DNA of 64,000 nt from Chromobacterium subtsugae. GTDB taxonomy: Bacteria; Pseudomonadota; Gammaproteobacteria; Burkholderiales; Chromobacteriaceae. The position numbers and the translations under genes were made by a program. The DNA is taken from NCBI RefSeq assembly GCF_001676875.1, contig NZ_JYKA01000006.1, forward strand, positions 246,220 through 310,219. The letters are read 5' to 3'. Each line of letters begins with the position of its first letter. Within the stretch, counting starts at the first letter, position 1. Under the pieces are notes generated by a model, which worked only from the letters and a program-made list of their open reading frames with translations, searched no databases and was not told where the DNA came from. This document shows positions 8,338-16,944 of the stretch, piece by piece.

Positions 8338-9969
8338 GTGATTACCACAAGCAACATTACCATGCAGTTTGGCGTGAAACCCTTGTTCGAGAAGGTTTCC
8401 GTCAAATTCGGCGAAGGCAACCGTTACGGCCTGATCGGCGCCAACGGTTCCGGCAAATCCACTTTCATGAAGATTCTGGGCGGCGACCTGGAACAGACCG
8501 CCGGCGAAGTGGCCATCGAAAACGGCCTGCGCCTCGGCAAACTGCGCCAGGACCAGTTCGGCTACGAAGATCAGCGCGTGATCGACGTGGTGATGATGGG
8601 CCATACCGAGATGTGGGCGGCGATGAGCGAACGCGACGCCATCTACGCCAATCTGGAAGCCACCGAAGACGATTACATGCACGCGGCCGAACTGGAAGCC
8701 AAGTTCGCCGAGTACGACGGCTACACCGCCGAGGCGCGCGCCGGCGAGCTCCTGATGGGCGTCGGCATTCCGGTGGAGCAGCATTTCGGCCCGATGAGCG
8801 AAGTGGCCCCGGGCTGGAAGCTGCGGGTGCTGCTGGCGCAGGCGCTGTTCTCCAATCCGGACATCCTGTTGCTGGACGAACCGACCAACAACCTGGACAT
8901 CAACACCATCCGCTGGCTGGAGCATGTGCTGAACGAGCGCAACTCCACCATGATCATCATTTCGCACGACCGCCACTTCCTGAACTCGGTGTGCACCCAC
9001 ATGGCGGACCTGGACTACAACACCATCCGCATCTACCCGGGCAACTACGACGACTACATGATCGCGTCGGCTCAGGCGCGCGAGCGCCAGCTGTCGTCCA
9101 ACAGCAAGGCCAAGGAGCGGATCCAGGAGCTGCAGGAGTTTGTGGCCCGCTTCTCCGCCAACAAGTCCAAGGCCCGCCAGGCAACCAGCCGTCTGAAGCA
9201 GGTGGACAAGCTGAAGTCCGAGATGGTGGAAGTGAAGCCATCCAGCCGCCAGAACCCGTTCATCCGCTTCGAAATGGACGACAAGTTCAAGCTGCACCGT
9301 CAGGCGGTGGAGGTGGAGAGCCTGAACAAGGCTTATGAGAACAAGGTGCTCTTCAAGGATTTGAACCTGATTCTGGAAGCCGGCGCGCGCCTGGCCGTCA
9401 TCGGGCCGAACGGCGCCGGCAAGACCTCGCTGGTCAAGCTGTTGGCCGGCGCCTTCGAAGCCAAGTTCGCCGAAGGCCTGAGCGCCGACTACGGCAGCAT
9501 CAAGTGGGCGGAAAAGGCGCAGATCGGCTACTTCGCCCAGGACCATGAAGCCGATTTCGACTCCGACATGACGCTGACCGAGTGGATGCGCGAGTGGGGC
9601 CAGGAAGGCGACGACGAGCAGGTGATCCGCGGCACGCTGGGCCGGCTCTTGTTCGGCGGCGACGAAGTGGGCAAGGCGGTGCGCGTGCTGTCGGGCGGCG
9701 AGAAGGGCCGCATGCTGTACGGCAAGCTGATCCTGCAGAAGCCGAACGTGATGATCATGGACGAGCCGACCAACCACATGGACATGGAGTCGATCGAATC
9801 CCTGAACATGGCGCTGGAAAAGTACAAGGGCACGCTGATCTTCGTTTCGCACGACCGCCAGTTCGTCAGCAGCCTGGCCACCCATGTGCTGGAGCTGGAC
9901 GGCAAGGGCGGCTACGACTACTACACCGGCAATTACGAAGATTACCTGGCCAGCAAGGGTCTGGAGTAA
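8338..9969 (+). CDS. ybiT: ABC-F family ATPase YbiT
   Basis: A soluble 543-residue protein with two ABC ATPase domains and no membrane segments, so an ABC-F ribosome-associated factor. Walker A motifs are GANGSGKST (N half) and GPNGAGKT (C half); Walker B motifs are [11 protein letters not shown] and MDEPTNHMD. The linker (about 240-320) is the P-site tRNA interaction motif region. Near-continuous similarity to E. coli YbiT as I recall it, including the C-terminal [12 protein letters not shown], supports the subfamily. I chose the GTG at 8338: AAGGA lies nine bases upstream and the protein then aligns with YbiT from its first residues. Confidence 0.93.
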   Translation: MITTSNITMQFGVKPLFEKVSVKFGEGNRYGLIGANGSGKSTFMKILGGDLEQTAGEVAIENGLRLGKLRQDQFGYEDQRVIDVVMMGHTEMWAAMSERDAIYANLEATEDDYMHAAELEAKFAEYDGYTAEARAGELLMGVGIPVEQHFGPMSEVAPGWKLRVLLAQALFSNPDILLLDEPTNNLDINTIRWLEHVLNERNSTMIIISHDRHFLNSVCTHMADLDYNTIRIYPGNYDDYMIASAQARERQLSSNSKAKERIQELQEFVARFSANKSKARQATSRLKQVDKLKSEMVEVKPSSRQNPFIRFEMDDKFKLHRQAVEVESLNKAYENKVLFKDLNLILEAGARLAVIGPNGAGKTSLVKLLAGAFEAKFAEGLSADYGSIKWAEKAQIGYFAQDHEADFDSDMTLTEWMREWGQEGDDEQVIRGTLGRLLFGGDEVGKAVRVLSGGEKGRMLYGKLILQKPNVMIMDEPTNHMDMESIESLNMALEKYKGTLIFVSHDRQFVSSLATHVLELDGKGGYDYYTGNYEDYLASKGLE

Positions 9970-9999
9970 ATTTGGATACGGTCTGTCACAGGCCGTAGC

Positions 10000-10028
10000 T
10001 TTACCGGCGGGAGGGCGTGCGCTATATT
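10000..10028 (+). promoter_or_regulatory. Candidate promoter for the SDR gene
   Basis: TTTACC, 17 bases, TATATT, about 150 bp before the SDR start. Moderate match to sigma-70; the long leader contains further GC-rich dyads. Confidence 0.45.
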
Positions 10029-10180
10029 GCGGTGCACAAACTCCCGCTTTTTCATGGGCGCCGTCCCCGGCGCGACAACAATAATCAGGGACCCGGCCAG
10101 GAAGGCCGATGCTGGAGACATCACGTGCTCATCCGTCCTGGTGACCTGGTGAGATCTGCAAAGTGAAAGAAGGGAATACC

Positions 10181-10921
10181 ATGCGTTTAAAAGGGAAAGT
10201 GTCCATCATCACCGGTTCGGCCAGCGGCATCGGCAAGGCCACCGCCGAGAAATTCGTCAAGGAAGGCGCCATCGTCGCGGTGTGCGACCTGAACCCGGAC
10301 GCGGTCAAGACCGTCGTCGATGAACTGAAGGCGCTGGGCGGCGAGGCCTACGGCTATCGGGTGGATGTGACCGACAAGGCCCAGATCGCCGACATGGTGG
10401 CCGACTTGAAAACCCGCTGCGGCCGCATCGACGTATTGGTCAACAACGCCGGCATCGTCCAGGACGCGCAGTTGATCAAGATGAGCGAAGACCAGTTCGA
10501 CAAGGTGATCGACATCAACCTGAAGGGCGTCTACAACTGTGCCCGCGCCGTGGTGGACACCATGGTGGAGCAGGGCGGCGGCGTGATTCTGAACGCCTCG
10601 TCGGTGGTGGGCGTCTACGGCAACTTCGGCCAAACCAACTACGCTGCGGCCAAGTTTGGCGTGATCGGCTTCGTCAAGACCTGGGCCAAGGAGCTGGGCA
10701 AGAAGGGCATCCGCGCCAATGCGGTGTGCCCGGGCTTCGTCGCCACCCCCATTCTGAAGGCGATGCCGGAGAAGGTGCTGCAGGCTATGGAAGACAAGGT
10801 GCCGATGCGCCGCATGGCCGATCCGGCGGAGATCGCCAACGTTTACGCCTTCCTGGCGTCGGACGAGGCCAGCTACATCAACGGCGCCGCGATCGAGGTG
10901 ACAGGCGGCCTGACGCTGTAA
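10181..10921 (+). CDS. SDR-family oxidoreductase, FabG-like
   Basis: A 246-residue short-chain dehydrogenase with the classical motifs: TGSASGIG (11-18) for the cofactor, NNAG (88-91), Ser140/141, Tyr154 and Lys158 of the YxxxK pair. Closest in style to 3-oxoacyl-ACP or acetoacetyl-CoA reductases. It is not next to fatty-acid genes, so it is probably an extra FabG-type enzyme rather than the main one; the substrate cannot be read from sequence. Start at 10181 because GAAGGG precedes it by about six bases; an in-frame GTG at 10163 lacks such a site. A strong hairpin follows. Confidence 0.9.
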   Translation: MRLKGKVSIITGSASGIGKATAEKFVKEGAIVAVCDLNPDAVKTVVDELKALGGEAYGYRVDVTDKAQIADMVADLKTRCGRIDVLVNNAGIVQDAQLIKMSEDQFDKVIDINLKGVYNCARAVVDTMVEQGGGVILNASSVVGVYGNFGQTNYAAAKFGVIGFVKTWAKELGKKGIRANAVCPGFVATPILKAMPEKVLQAMEDKVPMRRMADPAEIANVYAFLASDEASYINGAAIEVTGGLTL

Positions 10922-10939
10922 GCGCCCGGTCCGTCCATG

Positions 10940-10967
10940 AAAAACGCCCCGGCTTGCCGGGGCGTTG
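10940..10967. terminator. Terminator between SDR gene and cysB
   Basis: AACGCCCCGG, loop CTTG-like, CCGGGGCGTT; flanked by an A run on the left. It can serve the SDR gene (+) and the convergent cysB gene (-). Confidence 0.75.
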
Positions 10968-10988
10968 TCGTTGGCGGCGCGGATGCGG

Positions 10989-11933
10989 CTAGTCGTCCAG
11001 CTCGCCCTCGTGGGCCAGCAGCGCGGAATCCACCTCGCGGCGGTGCAGGTGCGGCGCGAACAGCTCGACGAAAGTGTAGGCGAAACCGCGCAGATAGGCG
11101 TCCTTGCGGATGCCGATCTTGGTGGTCGACGGCTCGAACAGGTGGCCGGCGTCGATCGCCACCAGGTTCTGGTCGCGTTCCGGCTCGAAGGCCATACTGG
11201 CGATGATGCCGATGCCGAGGCCGAGCGAGACGTAGGTCTTGATCACGTCGGTGTCGATGGCGGTCAGCACCACATTGGGCGTCAGGCCCTGGTCGGCGAA
11301 CGATTTGTTGATCTTGGAGCGGCCGGCGAAGGCGAAATCGTAGGTGACGATCGGGTAGTCGGCGATGTCGGCCAGCGTCATCTTGCGGTCCAGCTGGCTG
11401 AGCGGGTGGCCGCGCGGCACTACCACCGAGCGGTTCCACTCATAACAGGGCAGCATCGCCAGTTCCTTGTACAGCGAGATGCCCTCGGTGGCGATGGCGA
11501 GGTCGGCTTCGCCGGACACCACCATTTCGCAGATCTGCGTCGGGCTGCCCTGTTTCAGCGACAGCCGCACCTTGGGATAGCGGCGCACGAATTCGGCGAT
11601 GGCCTGCGGCAGCGCGTAGCGCGCCTGGGTGTGGGTGGTGGCGATGGTCAGCGCGCCTTCCGACTCGCGGGAGAATTCGTCGCCGACCCGCTTGAGATTT
11701 TGCGCTTCGCGCAGGATGCGCTCGGAAATGCGCAGCACTTCCTTGCCCGGCTCGGACACCGACACCACCCGCTTGCCGTTGCGGATGAACACCTGGATGC
11801 CCAGCTCGTCCTCCAGCAGGCGGATCTGCTTGGATATGCCGGGCTGCGAGGTGTGCAGCTTCTCAGCGGCTTCGGAAACGTTCAGCCCCTGCTTGGCCAC
11901 TTCCACCAGGTAGCGAAGTTGTTGTAGCTTCAT
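10989..11933 (-). CDS. cysB: LysR-type regulator CysB
   Basis: A 314-residue LysR regulator. The first 60 residues form a winged helix-turn-helix (MKLQQLRYLVEVAKQGLNVS onward), and the rest is the CysB/Cbl effector domain; TTHTQARYALP and LKQGSPTQI are typical of CysB, which senses N-acetylserine or sulfate/thiosulfate. It is divergent from cysH-cysI with a 112-bp AT-rich gap, the classical arrangement for a regulator and its target operon. Cbl, a close paralogue, cannot be fully excluded, but the adjacency to cysH favours CysB. Confidence 0.93.
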   Translation of the reverse strand: MKLQQLRYLVEVAKQGLNVSEAAEKLHTSQPGISKQIRLLEDELGIQVFIRNGKRVVSVSEPGKEVLRISERILREAQNLKRVGDEFSRESEGALTIATTHTQARYALPQAIAEFVRRYPKVRLSLKQGSPTQICEMVVSGEADLAIATEGISLYKELAMLPCYEWNRSVVVPRGHPLSQLDRKMTLADIADYPIVTYDFAFAGRSKINKSFADQGLTPNVVLTAIDTDVIKTYVSLGLGIGIIASMAFEPERDQNLVAIDAGHLFEPSTTKIGIRKDAYLRGFAYTFVELFAPHLHRREVDSALLAHEGELDD

Positions 11934-12045
11934 TTTGTCGGCCTGCCCTCTATAAAACCTGTAGTAATTAAATACTAACACAATATTCTTTTAGGTTTAT
12001 AAGCGCTTTGGTTAGGATACCCTCGAACCAACCCCGGAGCGCTCG
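11934..12045. promoter_or_regulatory. cysB-cysH divergent control region
   Basis: The 112 bp between the two starts are AT-rich (for example 11966-12002) in a GC-rich background. This is where both promoters and CysB binding sites would be expected. CysB sites have a loose consensus, so no individual box is claimed. Confidence 0.5.
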
Positions 12046-12750
12046 ATGAGCCTGGAGTCCAAACTCGCCGCCACCACGGCCCTGCTGAAAACCATAGCCC
12101 AAGCGCATCCCGACGCGGCGCTGGCCAACAGCTACGGCGCCGAAGACATGGTGCTGACCGACCTGATCGCCAGCCTGGGCCTGCCGCTGCAGAGCTTCAG
12201 CCTAGATACCGGCCGGCTGCCGGCGGAAACCTACGCGTTGATGCAGCAGGTGGCTGAACGCTACCCCGGGCACCCGGTCAGGGTCTATTTCCCCGACACC
12301 GCCGCCACCGAGCAATACGTCAACCTGCACGGCATCAATGGTTTCTACCAAAGCGTCGATCTGCGCAAGTCCTGTTGCCAGGTGCGCAAGATCGAGCCGC
12401 TCAGGCGCGCGCTGGCGGGCCGCTCGGCCTGGATCACCGGCCTGCGGCGCGAACAGTCCCCGACCCGGCAGGATCTGGCCAGCCAGGAATACGACGCCGA
12501 CAACGGCTTGCAGAAGTTCAGCCCGCTGCTGGACTGGACCGAGGCCGAGGTATGGCAGTACCTGCGCGAACGCCAGGTGCCGTACAACGCGCTGCACGAC
12601 CGCCATTACCCGTCGATAGGCTGCGCGCCCTGTACCCGCGCGATCAGCGTCGGCGAGGATATCCGCGCCGGCCGCTGGTGGTGGGAAAACCCGGAAACCA
12701 AGGAATGCGGGCTGCATGTGAAAGCCAGCCCGCTGCAACGCCCCGTCTGA
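12046..12750 (+). CDS. cysH: Assimilatory APS reductase (CysH)
   Basis: A 234-residue reductase of activated sulfate. It has the cysteine pairs C110-C111 (KSCCQVRK) and C193/C196 (GCAPC) that bind a [4Fe-4S] cluster in the adenylyl-sulfate (APS) class, plus the catalytic cysteine C221 in KECGLH near the C-terminus. E. coli-type PAPS reductases lack the cluster cysteines, so the substrate is most likely APS, with thioredoxin as electron donor and sulfite as product. GGAG precedes the ATG. First gene of a cysH-cysI-DUF934 unit divergent from cysB. Confidence 0.93.
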   Translation: MSLESKLAATTALLKTIAQAHPDAALANSYGAEDMVLTDLIASLGLPLQSFSLDTGRLPAETYALMQQVAERYPGHPVRVYFPDTAATEQYVNLHGINGFYQSVDLRKSCCQVRKIEPLRRALAGRSAWITGLRREQSPTRQDLASQEYDADNGLQKFSPLLDWTEAEVWQYLRERQVPYNALHDRHYPSIGCAPCTRAISVGEDIRAGRWWWENPETKECGLHVKASPLQRPV

Positions 12751-12794
12751 TCCTGCCGGCCCGCAGCCGTCGGCATTCCCGCTGGAATCCAAAC

Positions 12795-14453
12795 ATGTAT
12801 CGATATGACGAAGTAGACCATCGCCTGGTGAAGGAACGCGTCGCCCAGTTCCGCGACCAGACCCGCCGTTTCCTGGCAGGCGAGCTGTCCGAAGACGAAT
12901 TCCGGCCGCTGCGGCTGATGAATGGTCTCTATATCCAGCGCCACGCGCCGATGTTGCGGGTGGCCATTCCCTACGGCCATCTGCGCAGCGAGCAGCTGCG
13001 CAAGCTGGCCGACATCGCCCGCCGCTACGACAAGGGCTACGGCCACCTCACCACCCGGCAGAACATCCAGTTCAACTGGCCGGCGCTCTCCAGCGTGCCG
13101 GACATCCTGGAAGAACTGTCGACAGTGGAGATGCACGCGATCCAGACTTCCGGCAACTGCGTGCGCAACACCACCACCGACGCCTTCGCCGGCGTGGCGG
13201 CCGACCAGCTGTTCGACCCGCGCCCCTACTGCGAGATCATCCGCCAGTGGAGCACCATGCACCCGGAGTTCAGCTTCCTGCCGCGCAAGTTCAAGATCGC
13301 GGTATCGGGCAGCGAGGAAGACCGCGCCGCCACCATGGTCCACGACATCGGCCTGCATGTCAGCCGCAACGAAGCCGGCGAAGTGGGCTTCCGCGTGATG
13401 GTGGGCGGCGGCCTGGGCCGCACGCCCATGGTGGGCGAGGTGGTGCGCGAATTCCTGCCGCGCCAGCATCTCTTGACCTATCTGGACGCGGTGCTGCGGG
13501 TGTACAACCGCTTCGGCCGCCGCGACAACAAATACAAGGCGCGCATCAAGATCCTGGTCAAGGCGATGACGCGCGAAGGCTTCGCCGCCAAGGTCGAGGA
13601 CGAATGGCTGCACCTGAAGGACGGCCCGTCCACCTTGCGCGATGAGGACGTCGCCCATTACGCCAGCTTCTTCGTCGATCCGGACTACCAGCCGCTGGCG
13701 GACATGCCGGAAGCGCTGCGATCGGCGCTGGCCGAAGACAAGGCTTTCGCCCGCTGGTATGAGCGCAATACCCGGCCCCACCGCCAGACGGGCTACCGCT
13801 CGGTGATCCTGTCGTTGAAGGAAACCGGCGCGCCGCCCGGAGACATCACCGACGCGCAGATGGACGCCGCCGCCGACTGGGCCGACCGCTTCGGCTTCGG
13901 CGAATTGCGGGTGGCGCACGAGCAGAACCTGGTGTTGCCGGACGTGGCGCAGAAGGATCTGCACGCCTTGTGGCTGGAGGCGCGCCAGGCGCGGATGGCC
14001 ACGCCCAATATCGGCCTCTTGACCGACATCATCAGCTGCCCCGGCGGCGACTTCTGCTCGCTGGCCAATGCCCGTTCCATCCCGGTGGCCAACGCCATCC
14101 AGCAGACCTTCGACGACCTGGACTACCTGTACGACCTGGGCGACATCGCCTGCAACTTCTCCGGCTGCATGAATGCCTGCGGCCACCACCATATCGGCAA
14201 TATCGGCATTCTCGGCGTCGACAAGAACGGCGAGGAGTGGTACCAGATCACGCTGGGCGGCAGCCAGGGGCGGGATACCACCATAGGCAAGGTGATCGGC
14301 CCCTCGTTCGCCCAGGCCGATGTGCCGCGCGCGTTCTCGAAAATCATGCAGGTCTACCTGGAGCGCCGCCAGGTGGGCGAGCCCTTTATCGATACGCTGC
14401 GCCGCGTCGGCGTGGAGCCTTTCAAGGAGAGGGTGTATGCCCCAGTACATTAA
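12795..14453 (+). CDS. cysI: Sulfite reductase haemoprotein subunit CysI
   Basis: A 552-residue sirohaem protein reducing sulfite to sulfide. Two ferredoxin-like half-domains and two sirohaem-binding repeats are evident (NCVRNTTTDAFAG, PRKFKIAVSGSEED, FRVMVGGGLG). The [4Fe-4S]-sirohaem cysteines are C415 and C421 (SCPGGDFC) and C458 and C462 (SGCMNAC). No cysJ flavoprotein lies beside it; in such operons electrons may come from ferredoxin or another donor. The start at 12795 opens MYRYDEVDHRLV, typical of the betaproteobacterial form. The stop overlaps the next gene by 17 bp. Confidence 0.94.
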   Translation: MYRYDEVDHRLVKERVAQFRDQTRRFLAGELSEDEFRPLRLMNGLYIQRHAPMLRVAIPYGHLRSEQLRKLADIARRYDKGYGHLTTRQNIQFNWPALSSVPDILEELSTVEMHAIQTSGNCVRNTTTDAFAGVAADQLFDPRPYCEIIRQWSTMHPEFSFLPRKFKIAVSGSEEDRAATMVHDIGLHVSRNEAGEVGFRVMVGGGLGRTPMVGEVVREFLPRQHLLTYLDAVLRVYNRFGRRDNKYKARIKILVKAMTREGFAAKVEDEWLHLKDGPSTLRDEDVAHYASFFVDPDYQPLADMPEALRSALAEDKAFARWYERNTRPHRQTGYRSVILSLKETGAPPGDITDAQMDAAADWADRFGFGELRVAHEQNLVLPDVAQKDLHALWLEARQARMATPNIGLLTDIISCPGGDFCSLANARSIPVANAIQQTFDDLDYLYDLGDIACNFSGCMNACGHHHIGNIGILGVDKNGEEWYQITLGGSQGRDTTIGKVIGPSFAQADVPRAFSKIMQVYLERRQVGEPFIDTLRRVGVEPFKERVYAPVH

Positions 14454-14940
14454 GGATGGACGCATCCGCGCGGACGGCTGGACGCGCTTGCTGCCGGACG
14501 AGCAGGGCGCCTTGCCGGCATCTCCCGCCGATAGCGACGTGATCGTCCCGCTGGTCGCTTGGCTGGCGGATGCCGGCAAATGGCAGGCGCGCGGCGGCCG
14601 GGTCGGGGTGTGCCTGGCGCCGGACGACGATCCGGCGCTGCTGGAGCCGTACCTGGCCGACCTTGTCCTGATTGCCATTGACTTTCCGGCATTCACCGAC
14701 GGCCGTGGATACAGCCTCGCCAGGCTGCTGCGCGAACGCTATGATTATGCCGGCGAGCTGAGAGCGGTGGGCGATGTGTGGGCGGATTTGATCCGACCCT
14801 TGTGGCAGGTGGGGTTCGATGCTTTCCAGATCAAGGATGGCAAAGCGCTGGGGGATGGTGATTATTACAATACTTTCAGCGATAGCTATCAAGTAACATA
14901 TCGACAGCCATTGCCACTGTTTCGCAGACGCGTCACATAA
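14437..14940 (+). CDS. DUF934 protein linked to sulfite reduction
   Basis: A 167-residue protein starting inside the end of cysI (17-bp overlap), so translation is probably coupled. The LAPDDDP segment, the IDFPAFTDGRGYSLARLLRE core and the C-terminal FQIKDG motif are typical of DUF934, a family nearly always next to cysI in beta- and gammaproteobacteria. A role as accessory factor or electron-transfer partner of sulfite reductase is inferred from context; I know of no settled biochemical function. No signal peptide or membrane segment is visible, so it should be cytoplasmic. Confidence 0.88.
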   Translation: MPQYIKDGRIRADGWTRLLPDEQGALPASPADSDVIVPLVAWLADAGKWQARGGRVGVCLAPDDDPALLEPYLADLVLIAIDFPAFTDGRGYSLARLLRERYDYAGELRAVGDVWADLIRPLWQVGFDAFQIKDGKALGDGDYYNTFSDSYQVTYRQPLPLFRRRVT

Positions 14941-15037
14941 CAGTAATGTGTCGCATAGGGGAGACAGGTTGCGCAAATCATTAGCGAAATGTGATGTATT
15001 TATGCAACGCTATAATGACTTTGCGCCGTGCCCCGTG

Positions 15038-15066
15038 TTGACATGGTGTTGCTGCATTCCTATAGT
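15038..15066 (+). promoter_or_regulatory. Near-consensus sigma-70 promoter of the ompA-like gene
   Basis: TTGACA, exactly 17 bases, TATAGT: one mismatch in twelve. It lies 120 bp before the start codon, leaving a long 5' leader as usual for major porin mRNAs. Confidence 0.82.
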
Positions 15067-15185
15067 GCGGGTTAACTGCATTAACACAGCATGTAGCCAT
15101 CTCTGATGTTTGCAGTCAACTTGTTCGCGTGGTCTTTGCGTCAGCCCGCATTGCTACCCATTTTATAGATTAAAGAGGGAATAAC

Positions 15186-15872
15186 ATGACTAAACAGCTG
15201 AAACTGAGCGCACTGGTTGCCGCCCTGTTGGTTTCTGCTAGCGCTTTTGCTGCTAAACCGGGTTACGCCGTAGACCAATCCACCGACGCAGTGACCCGCA
15301 ACAGCTACGGCGAATGCTGGAAGACCACCTACTTCGACAAGGCCAAGGACGGCCTGGTTGAGTGCGGCGATCGCGAAGCGGCCAAGCCGGTAGTCGTAAA
15401 AGAAGCGCCGAAGCCGGTTATGGTTTCCGTGAAGGAAAAAGTTACCCTGTCCGCTAAGGTTCTGTTCGACTTCAACAAGAACACCCTGCGTCCGGACGCC
15501 AAGAACGAACTGGACCCGCTGGTCGCCAAGCTGAAGGCTCACGCCGGCCAAGGCCACCTGAACGGTGTTGAAATCGACGGTTACACCGACTTCATGGGTT
15601 CCGACAAGCTGAACAACGCTCTGTCCCAGAAGCGCGCTGACGCTGTCAAGGCTTACTTCGAGAACGCTGGCGTTCCGGCCGAGAAGATCACTGCCGTAGG
15701 CAAGGGCAAGGCTGAAGCCAAGATGACCGAAGAGTGCAAGGCCAAGTTCCCGCGCTACGTGAAGAACAAGAAGCAAAACGCCGAGATCAAGGCTTGCATC
15801 GAGTCTGATCGTCGCGTAGAAGTTGTGATCGACGCGGTTAAAGAATCCGTAGTCGAAAAGCCGGCTAACTAA
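15186..15872 (+). CDS. OmpA-family protein, RmpM-like
   Basis: A 228-residue envelope protein. Signal peptide to about residue 22 (ASAFA cleavage). A short N-terminal part contains SYGECWKTTYFDKAKDG, which closely resembles neisserial RmpM (class 4 protein). An OmpA-type peptidoglycan-binding domain follows (about 85-220), with VLFDFNKNTLRPDAK and GYTDFMGSDKLNNALSQKRA. Two cysteines in the last 50 residues (EECKAKF and KACIESD) can form the disulfide loop seen in RmpM. There is no membrane beta-barrel, so it probably anchors porin trimers to the wall. Codon use (GGT, GCT, CGT) and the strong promoter point to high expression. Confidence 0.92.
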   Translation: MTKQLKLSALVAALLVSASAFAAKPGYAVDQSTDAVTRNSYGECWKTTYFDKAKDGLVECGDREAAKPVVVKEAPKPVMVSVKEKVTLSAKVLFDFNKNTLRPDAKNELDPLVAKLKAHAGQGHLNGVEIDGYTDFMGSDKLNNALSQKRADAVKAYFENAGVPAEKITAVGKGKAEAKMTEECKAKFPRYVKNKKQNAEIKACIESDRRVEVVIDAVKESVVEKPAN

Positions 15873-15888
15873 TCGTTCCGGTTTGAAT

Positions 15889-15922
15889 CAAAAAAACCCC
15901 GTGCTTTGCGCGGGGTTTTTTG
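15889..15922 (+). terminator. Terminator of the ompA-like gene
   Basis: ACCCCGTGC and GCGCGGGGT pair around TTT, followed by a T run, beginning some 15 bases after the stop. Confidence 0.85.
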
Positions 15923-16008
15923 TTTTCTTGCGCAGCCGATAACGGCTGGACGCTATTGACCGCTGGCGGATACAATCGAAGGTTTCAGGATGTATGTAAA
16001 GACCGCCA

Positions 16009-16944
16009 ATGCAGGTATTTCTGGGAGATCCGCGTCGCTTCGCCCTGCCGGGCTGCGCCTTGACCATCGGCAACTTCGATGGCGTGCACCAGGGGCACCG
16101 ACGCATGCTGGAACGGTTGCGCCTTGAGGCGCGCGCGCGCGGCATGCCGACTGCCTTGCTGACTTTCGAGCCGCACCCGCGCGAGTTCTTCAGCCGCGGC
16201 AACCCGCCGGCGCGCCTGTCGACGCTGCGCGACAAGTTCGTGATGCTGGAGGAGTTGGGCCTGGTCGACTATGTGTTCGTCTACCGCTTCAACCACAGCT
16301 TCTCGAATATGCCGGCCGGCGAATTTGTCGACAAAGTGCTGGTTGAGGAGCTGAAAACCCGTTACCTGCTGATCGGCGATGATTTCCAGTTTGGCTTTGC
16401 CCGCAAGGGGAATTTCGACTTGCTGGCGTCCTGTCCGCATTTCGCCACCGAAGCGATGCCGTCGGTGCTGGTGCAGGGCGAGCGCGCTTCCAGCACCCTG
16501 GTGCGGGAGAGGCTGGCCGCCGGCGACCTGGATTCCGCGACTTCGCTGCTGGGCAGCTGCTACCGGATATCGGGCAAGGTGATGCATGGCAAGAAACTGG
16601 GGCGTACCATAGGCTTTCCGACCGCCAACATCCATCTGCCGCACCTGAAGCCGGCATTGCAGGGGGTGTTCGTGGTGGAGGCGGATACGCCGTTCGGCCG
16701 CCTGGGCGGCGTGGCCAGCCTGGGGCTGAACCCCACGGTCAGCGACACGCCTGACTACAAGCTGGAAGTGCACCTGTTCGATTTTGCCGGCGATCTCTAC
16801 GGCAAGCGTCTGACCGTACGATTCCTGAAGAAGCTGCGCGATGAAGCGCGCTATGATGATTTGGCGACACTGGTGGCGCAGATAGAGCGCGACGCGGCCA
16901 GTGCCAAGACCTATTTGACAAGTTTGCAGCGAGAGCAGGCATGA
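16009..16944 (+). CDS. ribF: Bifunctional riboflavin kinase / FAD synthetase
   Basis: A 311-residue enzyme making FMN and then FAD from riboflavin. The N-terminal adenylyltransferase domain has [13 protein letters not shown] (about 20-32) and SSTLVRERL; the C-terminal kinase domain begins near residue 185 with [20 protein letters not shown]. The ATG at 16009 gives [22 protein letters not shown], normal for the family. It overlaps ileS by four bases (ATGA), and ribF-ileS-lspA is a widespread proteobacterial operon. Confidence 0.96.
   Translation: MQVFLGDPRRFALPGCALTIGNFDGVHQGHRRMLERLRLEARARGMPTALLTFEPHPREFFSRGNPPARLSTLRDKFVMLEELGLVDYVFVYRFNHSFSNMPAGEFVDKVLVEELKTRYLLIGDDFQFGFARKGNFDLLASCPHFATEAMPSVLVQGERASSTLVRERLAAGDLDSATSLLGSCYRISGKVMHGKKLGRTIGFPTANIHLPHLKPALQGVFVVEADTPFGRLGGVASLGLNPTVSDTPDYKLEVHLFDFAGDLYGKRLTVRFLKKLRDEARYDDLATLVAQIERDAASAKTYLTSLQREQA

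Noticed and set aside
12375..12794. Long N-terminal extension of CysI
   Set aside because: It is the cysH sequence in another frame; CysI starts at the ATG 12795.
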